Assembly (NCBI GenBank): GCA_947497185.1
Contig: CANMFL010000006.1
Location: 186,001 to 250,000, forward strand
DNA: 64,000 bases
Source: an uncultured Paracoccaceae bacterium
GTDB lineage: Bacteria; Pseudomonadota; Alphaproteobacteria; Rhodobacterales; Rhodobacteraceae
Reading direction: 5' to 3'
The notes under the pieces were generated by a model, which ran no database searches, had not been told where the DNA came from, and saw nothing but the letters and a program-made list of their open reading frames with translations. Each line of letters opens with the position of its first letter. Positions within the stretch are counted from its first letter, which is position 1. A program made the position numbers and the translations under genes. Shown here one piece after another: positions 1 to 10,137 of this stretch.

Positions 1-70
1 GTGGCTGTACCTTAGGCCATCGAGAAGAGCGCGAGAGATAGAAGATACAAAAGGCGCGGCGCCGCGTAAC

Positions 71-1782
<1,712 letters not shown>

Positions 1783-1807
1783 GTCGAAGCAAAAGGAGGC
1801 CTGACAA

Positions 1808-2233
1808 ATGGCAAACCTACAATTCGATCTTGTCTCACCAGAGCGCCGTCTGGCGTCCCTCGAAGCATCCGCGGTGCAAATCCCGGGTGCTGACGGCGAC
1901 CTGACGGCAATGGCTGACCACGCGCCAACAATCACGACACTGCGCCCCGGCGTATTGTCGGTGACACACAGCGGCGGCGTTGATGACTACATCGTCATCG
2001 GCGGTTTCGCTGAGATCACACAGACAGGCGTGTCTGTTTTGGCAGAGCGTGCTTTGCCAAAAGCAGAGGTCACACAAGAGATGTACGACGGCCTGATGGC
2101 AGAGGCAAAAGAAGCCCACGCCACAGCGCAAGAGATCTTTAAAAACGAGCCTGGCCCCGTCGACGACGCGGCCAAGCTGATCTCTGACATGGTTGCAATC
2201 GGGGGCCACATCGGCCTGTCGCCTAGCAACTAA
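1808..2233 (+). CDS. atpC: F1F0 ATP synthase subunit epsilon
   Basis: Epsilon subunit (141 residues) of the F1 central stalk; it couples rotation to catalysis and restrains ATP hydrolysis. The N-terminal beta-sandwich begins with [12 protein letters not shown] and contains the family segment [20 protein letters not shown], followed by a short helical C-terminal part. The start is set by a strong AGGAGG eight bases upstream. It is the last gene of the operon, with a rho-independent terminator directly after it. Confidence 0.96.
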   Translation: MANLQFDLVSPERRLASLEASAVQIPGADGDLTAMADHAPTITTLRPGVLSVTHSGGVDDYIVIGGFAEITQTGVSVLAERALPKAEVTQEMYDGLMAEAKEAHATAQEIFKNEPGPVDDAAKLISDMVAIGGHIGLSPSN

Positions 2234-2254
2234 GTTGGCGGTTATTTGAATTGA

Positions 2255-2287
2255 GAAAGGCCTCGCAGTGATGCGGGGCCTTTTTGT
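2255..2287 (+). terminator. Rho-independent terminator of the atp operon
   Basis: Inverted repeat with arms AAAGGCCTCGC and GCGGGGCCTTTT around a six-base loop, followed by a T-run, 22 bases after the atpC stop. The stem has one G-T pair. Confidence 0.9.
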
Positions 2288-2473
2288 TTGTGGGATGAAT
2301 GTCAACGAGGTTCACGTTAGCGGTTCCAATGACTAATCCGTTAGTCCTTTTACGAATTAGACGGGCTTACCCCCTATTTGAAACAGCCTGCCCTGAAAAA
2401 ATCAAAAGGTAACAGCGATGCGTTCAAATTTTTGGGAATTGCGTATCAATACTAATCTCATATACTTTTAGAG

Positions 2474-3049
2474 ATGATAACTTTCACGCTCGAAACTAAT
2501 TGTTTGATCGACTTGGACTTGAATAGGCATGATGCTTGTTGGCTCTGGCATCTGATTGAACGGCATCGCAAAAAAGAAGTGTCTGTTGCATTTGTTTCAG
2601 TTAGTGCTTCTGAGCGTCAGCAAGGCGACATTTTTTTGCCAACCTACACTGACTTCCTGAAGCGACTGAAGGATGTTGGTGTTAGTGATATCCCACAAAT
2701 CGCGGGCTTAGCTTATCTTGGCATAAGCTATTTTGAGCGAGCGCTTAACGCTTCGGAAGAGAGCATTGATTTAGAGCGCGAGATTCATGAAGCACTTTTT
2801 CCCAATCTTCCTTTCAACTTAGATGAGTATGCGACAGCGCTCTCAAAAGCTGTGGACGAACTATCCATCGAGCAATATTTCAAATGGCGCAACGCTTGGT
2901 GTGACCGGCAGATGATTTGGTCACACATTCATCACGACCGCGATGTTTTTGTGACCCGCGATGGCAATTTCAGAAAAAGGTTAAAAAAATGCAAGCGTTT
3001 TGAAGATATCGTCGTCGCTACACCAAGTGAGGCGGCGTCGCTTCGTTAG
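2474..3049 (+). CDS. PIN-like domain protein
   Basis: A 191-residue protein standing alone between the atp terminator and the convergent trp genes. The N-terminus (TLETNCLIDL) resembles the first acidic motif of PIN-like nucleases, usually LDTNVLIDL, with Glu in place of the first Asp. The end (RDVFVTRDGNFRK) resembles the last PIN acidic motif. The middle is helical. I infer a PIN-like RNase, but no antitoxin gene lies beside it and 191 residues is long for a VapC toxin. The ribosome binding site is weak. The surrounding DNA has long A/T runs and looks unlike its neighbours, which may mark recent acquisition. Confidence 0.7.
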   Translation: MITFTLETNCLIDLDLNRHDACWLWHLIERHRKKEVSVAFVSVSASERQQGDIFLPTYTDFLKRLKDVGVSDIPQIAGLAYLGISYFERALNASEESIDLEREIHEALFPNLPFNLDEYATALSKAVDELSIEQYFKWRNAWCDRQMIWSHIHHDRDVFVTRDGNFRKRLKKCKRFEDIVVATPSEAASLR

Positions 3050-3191
3050 TGCCATGACTAGTAAACGACATTTTTCACTAAACGCCAGTCGGAGACAATA
3101 AATAATCTGTATGAAAGTGCAAAGCCTGCTTTCAGCGTTGTTGCTGGCGCTGGCTCAAGTTACGGCACGCCTTCGAAGTTGCCCTTGATGC

Positions 3192-3221
3192 AAAAAAGGG
3201 CCTCGCAATCTGCAAGGCCCT
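3192..3221 (-). terminator. Rho-independent terminator after trpB
   Basis: Read on the minus strand: stem GGGCCT/AGGCCC with an inner GC pair, followed by a run of six T, about 28 bases beyond the trpB stop. Confidence 0.85.
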
Positions 3222-3249
3222 AAAGATCATATACAATTTACCGAACTTC

Positions 3250-4479
3250 TTAAGCAAAATCGCCCATCTCAAACCCAAGCGCCTTGGCCACCGTAAAGAT
3301 ATCCTTATCGCCACGTCCACACATGTTCATGATGATCAGGTGATCTTTCGGCAGTGTCGGCGCAATCTTGATGACGTGGGCCAGTGCGTGGGACGGTTCC
3401 AGCGCGGGGATGATGCCTTCCATGTCGCAGCACAGTTGGAACGCCTCTAGCGCCTCAACATCCGTGATCGACACGTATTGCGCGCGGCCGATTTCGTGCA
3501 GCCAAGCGTGTTCGGGCCCAATGCCCGGATAATCCAAACCAGCAGAGATCGAGAACCCTTCAAGGATCTGTCCATCGTCGTCCTGCAACAAATACGTCCG
3601 GTTGCCGTGCAGCACACCGGGGCGGCCGCCAGTCAGGGACGCGCAATGCTCCATCTTGTCGTTTACGCCTTTGCCGCCAGCCTCAACGCCGATGATGTTG
3701 ACGTCTTTGTCGTCAAGGAACGGAAAGAACAGGCCCATCGCGTTTGATCCGCCACCAATCGCAGCGATAATCGTGTCGGGCAAGCGGCCCTCTGCGGCCT
3801 GCATCTGCTCTTTGGCTTCCTTGCCGATGATCGCCTGAAAATCGCGGACCATGGCGGGGTAGGGGTGCGGCCCCGCGACCGTGCCGATGCAATAGAATGT
3901 GTCGTCAACGTTCGTCACCCAGTCACGCAGCGCATCGTTCATCGCGTCTTTCAGCGTGCCACGACCAGAGGTCACCGGGATGACTTCAGCGCCGAGCAGC
4001 TTCATGCGGAACACGTTGGGGGCCTGACGTTCAACGTCGTGCGCACCCATGTAAACCACGCATTTCAAACCGAATTTCGCGCAAACAGTCGCCGTCGCAA
4101 CACCGTGCTGGCCAGCGCCAGTTTCCGCAATAATCCGCGTTTTGCCCATGCGCCGTGCGAGAATGATCTGGCCCAGTACGTTGTTGATTTTGTGAGCACC
4201 GGTGTGGTTCAGCTCGTCACGTTTGAGATAAATCTTGGCACCGCCAAGTTTTTCGGTCAGTCGTTCCGCATGATACAGCGGCGACGGGCGGCCCACGTAA
4301 TGGGTCCACAGATCGTGCATTTCGGCCCAGAACGTGTCGTCCGTCTTGGCGTGCTCGTACTGTTCCTCAAGCGCGAGGATCAGCGGCATCAGTGTCTCGG
4401 ACACAAACCGTCCACCAAAATCGCCAAAGCGGCCATTCTCATCGGGGCCGGTCATGAAGCTGTTGAAAAGATCATTCAT
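3250..4479 (-). CDS. trpB: Tryptophan synthase beta chain
   Basis: PLP-dependent beta subunit (409 residues) that condenses indole with serine to make tryptophan. The PLP lysine lies in HTGAHKINN near residue 98. The phosphate-binding glycine run GGGSNAMG and the usual opening ([16 protein letters not shown]) are present. It follows trpA by 12 bases on the same strand, so the two are co-transcribed, and a terminator follows. Having trpA before trpB reverses the usual trpB-trpA order. Confidence 0.98.
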   Translation of the reverse strand: MNDLFNSFMTGPDENGRFGDFGGRFVSETLMPLILALEEQYEHAKTDDTFWAEMHDLWTHYVGRPSPLYHAERLTEKLGGAKIYLKRDELNHTGAHKINNVLGQIILARRMGKTRIIAETGAGQHGVATATVCAKFGLKCVVYMGAHDVERQAPNVFRMKLLGAEVIPVTSGRGTLKDAMNDALRDWVTNVDDTFYCIGTVAGPHPYPAMVRDFQAIIGKEAKEQMQAAEGRLPDTIIAAIGGGSNAMGLFFPFLDDKDVNIIGVEAGGKGVNDKMEHCASLTGGRPGVLHGNRTYLLQDDDGQILEGFSISAGLDYPGIGPEHAWLHEIGRAQYVSITDVEALEAFQLCCDMEGIIPALEPSHALAHVIKIAPTLPKDHLIIMNMCGRGDKDIFTVAKALGFEMGDFA

Positions 4480-4491
4480 TGTAGCAATCCT

Positions 4492-5280
4492 TTAGCTATG
4501 GGCCGCGTCAGCGAGGGTTTTAACAAAGGCGAGAACATCAGCAGGCGCATCGCCGCGCGCGATCCGCTCCACGATGGCAGAGCCGACGACAACGCCGTCA
4601 CCCAGATCGGCGAACGTCTTGGCCGCCTCTGGTGTTTTGACGCCAAAGCCGATCACGACGGGCAAATCGGTTGTTTTCTTGATCCGCGCGACCTCTGGGG
4701 CCACTGCATCGACCTGCGCAGATGCGGACCCTGTGATGCCGTTCATGGACACATAATAGATGAAACCAGAGGTGTTTTCGATCACCTTTGGCAGCCGTTT
4801 TGCGTCCGTGGTCGGGGTGGCGAGGCGGATAAAGTTAATGCCAACCTCGTTTGCAGGAAGGCACAGTTCTGCGTCTTCTTCTGGCGGCAAATCGACGATA
4901 ATCAACCCGTCAACGCCCGCGTCCACTGCGGCGGTTAGGAATTTATCAACACCCATGGAATAGATAGGGTTGTAATAGCCCATGATGACGATGGGCGTCG
5001 TTGTGTCATCCTCGCGGAATGTCTTCGCCATCGCGAGGGTTTTCTTGAGGGTCTGGCCTGCGTCTAACGCACGTTGTCCGGCAAGCTGGATCGTTTGGCC
5101 GTCTGCAACCGGATCGGTGAACGGCAAGCCCAGCTCGATCACATCGACACCAGCGGCGGGCAGCCCGCGCATGATTTCAAGTGACGTATCATAGTCGGTG
5201 TCGCCAGCCATGATGTATGTTACAAAGGCTTTCTTTCCAGCGGCTTTCAGCGTCGCGAATTTGTCATCAATACGGGTCAT
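4492..5280 (-). CDS. trpA: Tryptophan synthase alpha chain
   Basis: Alpha subunit (262 residues) that cleaves indole-3-glycerol phosphate to indole and glyceraldehyde 3-phosphate and channels indole to TrpB. The catalytic Glu and Asp lie in [19 protein letters not shown]. The TIM-barrel phosphate-binding end ([22 protein letters not shown]) is intact. A start at 5367 is possible, but GGAGGG next to a double ATG supports the ATG at 5280 (spacing six) and the usual N-terminus MTRIDDKF. It is the first gene of a trpA-trpB pair. Confidence 0.97.
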   Translation of the reverse strand: MTRIDDKFATLKAAGKKAFVTYIMAGDTDYDTSLEIMRGLPAAGVDVIELGLPFTDPVADGQTIQLAGQRALDAGQTLKKTLAMAKTFREDDTTTPIVIMGYYNPIYSMGVDKFLTAAVDAGVDGLIIVDLPPEEDAELCLPANEVGINFIRLATPTTDAKRLPKVIENTSGFIYYVSMNGITGSASAQVDAVAPEVARIKKTTDLPVVIGFGVKTPEAAKTFADLGDGVVVGSAIVERIARGDAPADVLAFVKTLADAAHS

Positions 5281-5507
5281 CATGCCCTCCTTGTCGGTGC
5301 GATCGTTTGGCAACGGCCGTTCAATGGCCAGTCTGCCGTCAATGTTGTCGCGGATGTCCGTAACCACTTGAAGCGGGGCCAGCGCATTGTCAAGAAAATG
5401 GCGGACATGAACGTGCAGCTGGGCCTCAGGTTGACATTAGGTGCACAGAAACACAGCCGCGCCGCCATGATGGGCGATAGTGAAACTATGCTTAGACATC
5501 AGGCGCT

Positions 5508-5529
5508 AAGTCACTAAACTGTCACGAAA
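5508..5529 (+). promoter_or_regulatory. Candidate Pho box before the lipid-like operon
   Basis: Two 11-base units in direct repeat, AAGTCACTAAA and CTGTCACGAAA, with GTCAC at 5510 and again 11 bases later at 5521. This matches the PhoB pattern of 11-base repeats near CTGTCATAAAT (second unit 8/11, first 6/11). The weak point is position: it ends only 2-14 bases before the proposed start codons of the first gene. It would work as a normal activator site only if translation starts further down or the mRNA is leaderless. Confidence 0.4.
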
Positions 5530-5543
5530 ATATGGAGACTGCG

Positions 5544-6809
5544 GTGACAATCCCAAAACACGTTAAAACAATGCTGCAGTCGATCCGCGACAAGTTCGCA
5601 TTGGAACCGCTGCAGGACCGGATGCTTCCGAACGATAGCGATTTCACGACCCTACGTCCGGTTCGTAGGTCCAGCGCGGGTTCGATTGCAAAATATTGGA
5701 CGCGATTGATGTCCGACGACACGGCCTCTGAAGAAGATCGCGCGGCGTTGACAGATAACGACACCAACCCAGAGGTGTTCGATGGCAATATCGAGAACTT
5801 CATCGGGACGGTCAAAGTTCCGGTTGGGATCATCGGTCCATTGCGGATCAACGGGTTACACGCCCATGGCGACTATCACGTGCCAATGGCGACGACCGAA
5901 GCAGCACTCGTCGCGTCCTATGCGCGGGGCGCTTATGCGGCGAGCAAAGCAGGCGGTATCAGCACGGCGATGCTTTACGAGGGGGTCATTCGCACCCCTG
6001 CGTTTGTCTTGGAATCCTTGCTGGATGCGGGGCGTTTTGTCGAATGGATCGTGTCGCACGTTGATGGTTTGGGAAAAGCAGCTGAGGCGACCACTCGATA
6101 TGGTAAATTAATTTCTGTTGAGCCCATGATCGACAATAATGTGGTATTTTTAGTTTGCCGTTACGCGACGGGCGATGCTGCGGGTCAAAACATGGTGACA
6201 ATAGCGACTGATGCGTTGTGCCGGAAAATCGCGGCGGAATGCTCAGTACCCATTCAGAACTGGTACATCGAAGGCAACTTCTCCGGCGATAAAAAGGCGT
6301 CGTTCCTCGGGCTTGTCACAGGACGCGGTCGCAAGGTTAGCGCATCCGTCACATTACCCGCCGCTGTGGTCGAGCGCACGTTGGGCACGACGGTTTCCGA
6401 CATGCTTGCTTACGGCCAAGTCGCCAACCTTGGGTCGCACTTATCGGGCCAGTTGGGCGCGCAGGCCCATTTCGCCAACGGGCTAGCCGCTGTTTACATC
6501 GCGACCGGGCAGGATGCCGCTTGTGTCGCCGAAAGCGCCATTGGCATCACCCGCATGGAACCGAGGGGCGAAGATTTGTTCTGTAGCGTCACGATGCCGA
6601 ATATATTGGTCGGCTCCGTCGGCGGGGGCACCGGTTTACCTAGCCAATCGGCTGGCTTGAACATTTTGGGGCTGAAGGGCGAAGGAAAAGCATCGGCACT
6701 TGCCGAAGTCGTCGCGGCGACGTGTCTGTGTGGAGAAATCTCGATTGTTGCGGCGATCGCTGCGGGTGATTTCACGCGGGCACACGAAAAATTGGCGCGT
6801 CATCGATGA
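5544..6809 (+). CDS. Class I-type HMG-CoA reductase
   Basis: Hydroxymethylglutaryl-CoA reductase (421 residues), which makes mevalonate from HMG-CoA with NADPH. All catalytic positions are recognisable: ENFIGTVKVPVG; Glu in PMATTEAALVAS (about residue 119); the NADP segment DAAGQNMVT; Lys in GDKKASF; Asp in GQDAA; SVGGGTGLPSQSAGL; and a C-terminal His in FTRAHEKL. The class II signature is absent. No membrane domain is present, so the enzyme is soluble. GTG 5544 is preferred because GGAG lies six bases upstream; ATG 5532 is the alternative and lacks a ribosome binding site. This is the first gene of a seven-gene overlapping operon. No other mevalonate-pathway gene is in the window. Confidence 0.93.
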   Translation: MTIPKHVKTMLQSIRDKFALEPLQDRMLPNDSDFTTLRPVRRSSAGSIAKYWTRLMSDDTASEEDRAALTDNDTNPEVFDGNIENFIGTVKVPVGIIGPLRINGLHAHGDYHVPMATTEAALVASYARGAYAASKAGGISTAMLYEGVIRTPAFVLESLLDAGRFVEWIVSHVDGLGKAAEATTRYGKLISVEPMIDNNVVFLVCRYATGDAAGQNMVTIATDALCRKIAAECSVPIQNWYIEGNFSGDKKASFLGLVTGRGRKVSASVTLPAAVVERTLGTTVSDMLAYGQVANLGSHLSGQLGAQAHFANGLAAVYIATGQDAACVAESAIGITRMEPRGEDLFCSVTMPNILVGSVGGGTGLPSQSAGLNILGLKGEGKASALAEVVAATCLCGEISIVAAIAAGDFTRAHEKLARHR

Positions 6810-7720
6810 CGGTATCACGCGCATCACGAATTTGGACGTATCAATCTGAACGTTTTCCACTGAAAAAAACCGCGCCGTTGCTAGCCGTCTTTTCGGCGGC
6901 CAGCATTTGCGCGTCTGCCACATTAAGCGGCCGAGACATTCCCGGCATCGGTGCCTTTATCGCCGGATTTATGGTGGCCATGGCGTTGTTTTTTCAGATG
7001 CGGGTGTGTGATGAAATTAAAGACTACGATGACGATCTAAAATTTCGACCGGAACGACCAATTCCGCGTGGGCTAGTGTCGCTGCAAGGCGTTGTGCATT
7101 TTGGTCTCCTTACAATACCCCTCGCGATCATAGCCGTTTGGGCATGGCATCCACCCGTCTTGTGGCTGCTTTTTCTGGTCTGGCTATGGTTAACGGCCAT
7201 GACGTTTGAATTCGGTGTACCCGCATCTCTCAAGGCCCGTCCGGTGCTCTACTTAGCGAGCCACATGGCGATTATGCCATTGATTGACTTGCTTCTAACG
7301 GGAATCGAATGGGTGCCCGGCGGTGGCGCATCGCCACATCTCTGGATGTTTATTGCGCTATCATTCGTCAACGGATGCGTGTTGGAAATCGGCCGAAAGT
7401 TATGGGCACCAGAAAATGAAATCACGGGCGTTGAAACTTACTCCGGGCTTTGGGGGGTACACAAAGCCAGCCTGATTTGGATGCTCTGTTTATTGGTGTC
7501 ATTCGGCCTATTGTGTGCAATCGGCGCTGTGACGCGGACGCTTTGGATTGTGGGACCGCTAGGGCTAATCGCGGCATCAGCATGCAGCCTACGCGTGCTT
7601 CGTTACCGCAGCCATCCTACACCGAAGGCACAAGCCGACATGGATACGATTGCCGGGCTTTGGGTGTTTGCATGTTACGCTATCGCAGGTTTTGTACCTG
7701 TTATCTTGAGGGCTTTATGA
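6806..7720 (+). CDS. UbiA-family prenyltransferase-like membrane protein
   Basis: A 304-residue polytopic membrane protein. The first aspartate motif (VCDEIKDYDDD, about residues 68-77) followed by RPERPIPRG is typical of UbiA-superfamily enzymes that transfer a prenyl chain from its diphosphate to an acceptor. The second motif region (ENEITGVETYSGLWG) carries Glu where most members have Asp, so this is a divergent subfamily and the acceptor cannot be predicted. The ATG overlaps the HMG-CoA reductase stop (ATGA), which points to translational coupling. Family membership is well supported; donor and acceptor are unknown. Confidence 0.82.
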   Translation: MTVSRASRIWTYQSERFPLKKTAPLLAVFSAASICASATLSGRDIPGIGAFIAGFMVAMALFFQMRVCDEIKDYDDDLKFRPERPIPRGLVSLQGVVHFGLLTIPLAIIAVWAWHPPVLWLLFLVWLWLTAMTFEFGVPASLKARPVLYLASHMAIMPLIDLLLTGIEWVPGGGASPHLWMFIALSFVNGCVLEIGRKLWAPENEITGVETYSGLWGVHKASLIWMLCLLVSFGLLCAIGAVTRTLWIVGPLGLIAASACSLRVLRYRSHPTPKAQADMDTIAGLWVFACYAIAGFVPVILRAL

Positions 7721-10137
7721 GTTTTATTATTTCACAAGAACAATGTGTTGATGCCAATGTGGTGGGCGGAAAAGCGGTGTCACTTGGGGCGCTATCTCGT
7801 TGCGGGTTTGAGCCGCCAGCATTTTTTGTCATCACCTCGAATGCGTTCCAAGACGGGACGCCAGTTCCGGAATTAGAGGCGGAGCTCAGTGCCGCTTTGG
7901 CGACGCTTGGCGCTAGTCCTTTCGCTGTACGTAGTTCCGGCAGGGCCGAAGATGGCACTGCGCATAGCCACGCGGGACAATTCGACACCGTGCTAAATGT
8001 AGCCGCAGCAGACGTGATCGTCGCCGCGCAACAGGTCTGGAAGTCGGGTTTCTCCAACACAATCACCACATATCTCGCGGCCACATCAGGCGACGCAGCA
8101 GAGGCCCCAGCGATCATCGTTCAGCGGATGATTGACGCGGTTGCGGCAGGGGTCGCGTTCTCTGCCGATCCTGTCAGTGGGTTGCGGGAACGTGTCGTGA
8201 TCTCTGCGGTTGCAGGGCTGGGCGAGGCTCTTGTTGCGGGTGAAGTTGATGGCGAAGATTGGTTAATTGATGGGGGCAATAACGTCGTGACTCGCCCGCC
8301 GTCCAAGGTCTTGACCGAGGTCCAAGCACAAACGATTGCCACGCTTGCCCGTCGTGCTGAAGTCGCGTTTGAACACCCGCAGGACATCGAGTGGGCGCTA
8401 GATGAGGTAGGTTTGCACATCCTACAATCCCGACCAATCACGACCACATTGTTGCCGAAACCGATGCCCGACACGGCGCTGACGATCTTTGACAACTCAA
8501 ATATCGTCGAAAGCTATCCGGGCATGGTCAGTCCGTTAACCTATTCGTTCGCGGTCCATGTTTACGACCGCGTTTACCGGGCATTTGTTGACCTTTTGGG
8601 TGTACCCGAGACCACAATTCACGCCAACACAGCCGTGTTCGCCAACATGCTGGCGCGCGTCGATGGGCGTGTCTACTATAACCTCGCGAATTGGTATCGC
8701 GCATTGGCGTTGCTGCCAGGCTTTTCGTTGAATCGAGCCTACATGGAAACCATGATGGGCGTTTCAGAGCCATTGCCGACAGAGATCACAGATGCGATCG
8801 GACCGCCGCCTGCAACAGGTGTGGCGCGCGTTACCGAATATTTGAAACTCGCGCGGGTAGCTGGTGGACTTCTGTGGCAGGCAGCGCGTTTGCCCACGAC
8901 ACGACGTCGCTTTTACAACCGATTAAACGCAACCTTGGAAACTGATCTTGACGTCAACACTGCCTCATCGACGGCGCTTGCTGAACAATATAGACGGATC
9001 GAAAGTACACTTCTAGATCAATGGGATGCGCCATTAGTTAACGACTTTTTCTGCATGATCGCGTTTGGCGCATCTCGGAATTTGATGCAGAATTGGTTGG
9101 GTGATCCGGGGTTGCTGCTGCACAACGATGTGATGATTGGGCAGGGTGACATCGTCTCGGCAGAGCCCGCGCAACGGATTGCAAAGATGGGCGCTATGGC
9201 GCGAAAGCTGGGGGTGACTGATCCTGATCACCTGATGCGTCACCCTGAGATGGCGTTGGAAATCGACGCCTATCTGGCGAAATTTGGCGATAGATGCACC
9301 GAAGAGTTGAAGCTGGAGAGCATCCCGTTAACCGATGATCCGACATCGCTTTTGATCGCGATTGTGGCACAGGCAGCGCAGCCCGAAAGGCCACATAGAT
9401 CTGCGAAAACTCCCGACTGGGACACGTTATTTGCAGGTAGGCCGGTGAAGCGGGCGGTTGCTAAATGGGTGATTGGCTGGACAAAGGCGCGGGTCCGCGA
9501 TCGCGAGAATTTGCGTTTTGAGCGAACGCGAATTTTCGGTTACGCGCGGCGGGTTTTTCTGGCTTTGGGGCGCGAATTTTCCGCGCGCGGATTGATCGCA
9601 AACCAGCGCGACGTTTTCCTGCTGACAAAAGATGAAATTCTTGGCGCTGTTGAGGGGGCAGGCGTCTCTCATAACCTGAAGGCCATTGTCGCTATGCGCA
9701 ACTCTGAGGATGATGCCGCGATGCTTCGTCCTGATCCGCCCGAGCGTATTGCGTTGCGCGGCCCGGCGATTTCGCCGCTTTGGCATATCGGTGAAGTCAC
9801 TGAAACGAATGCGGAAAAGTCACAAAGTGGAACGGGTTGTGCGGCTGGCACCGTCACCGCGAAAGCGCGGGTGATCCGTGATCCGCGCAGCCAAAGCCTG
9901 GCGCCGGGCGAAATTCTAATTGCGCGTCACACTGATCCTGGTTGGATCGCGGTGTTTTCGCAGGCATCTGCTATCGTCGTCGAGCGGGGATCGCTGCTAT
10001 CTCATTCTGCGATTGTTGCGCGTGAACTTGGAATTCCGTGCGTCGTTGGTCTAAAGGGGGCGACCGACTGGATTGCTGATGGTCAACTGATCACGGTTAA
10101 TGGCGCAACGGGTAAGGTAGAAAAGCATGACGCATAG
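7717..10137 (+). CDS. PEP synthase / rifampin phosphotransferase-like enzyme
   Basis: An 806-residue dikinase-type enzyme. The N-terminal ATP-grasp domain shows AVRSSGRAEDGTAHSHAGQ, GVAFSADPVSG and PQDIEWALDEVGLHILQSRP. The C-terminal swivel domain has the phospho-histidine at about residue 763 in GSLLSHSAIVARELGIPCVVG. A long helical middle part (about residues 300-690) replaces the PEP/pyruvate TIM barrel of true PEP synthase. This order matches rifampin phosphotransferases, which move a phosphate from ATP through the histidine to a small molecule. I infer a phosphotransferase acting on a pathway intermediate, not rifampin resistance. ATG 7717 overlaps the previous stop (ATGA); the longer frame from 7450 lies inside the prenyltransferase gene and is rejected. 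Confidence 0.85.
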   Translation: MSFIISQEQCVDANVVGGKAVSLGALSRCGFEPPAFFVITSNAFQDGTPVPELEAELSAALATLGASPFAVRSSGRAEDGTAHSHAGQFDTVLNVAAADVIVAAQQVWKSGFSNTITTYLAATSGDAAEAPAIIVQRMIDAVAAGVAFSADPVSGLRERVVISAVAGLGEALVAGEVDGEDWLIDGGNNVVTRPPSKVLTEVQAQTIATLARRAEVAFEHPQDIEWALDEVGLHILQSRPITTTLLPKPMPDTALTIFDNSNIVESYPGMVSPLTYSFAVHVYDRVYRAFVDLLGVPETTIHANTAVFANMLARVDGRVYYNLANWYRALALLPGFSLNRAYMETMMGVSEPLPTEITDAIGPPPATGVARVTEYLKLARVAGGLLWQAARLPTTRRRFYNRLNATLETDLDVNTASSTALAEQYRRIESTLLDQWDAPLVNDFFCMIAFGASRNLMQNWLGDPGLLLHNDVMIGQGDIVSAEPAQRIAKMGAMARKLGVTDPDHLMRHPEMALEIDAYLAKFGDRCTEELKLESIPLTDDPTSLLIAIVAQAAQPERPHRSAKTPDWDTLFAGRPVKRAVAKWVIGWTKARVRDRENLRFERTRIFGYARRVFLALGREFSARGLIANQRDVFLLTKDEILGAVEGAGVSHNLKAIVAMRNSEDDAAMLRPDPPERIALRGPAISPLWHIGEVTETNAEKSQSGTGCAAGTVTAKARVIRDPRSQSLAPGEILIARHTDPGWIAVFSQASAIVVERGSLLSHSAIVARELGIPCVVGLKGATDWIADGQLITVNGATGKVEKHDA

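Noticed and set aside
3865..4938. 357-codon open frame on the plus strand opposite trpB and trpA
   Set aside because: It spans the junction of two certain genes on the other strand, has no recognisable domains and reads as their complement.
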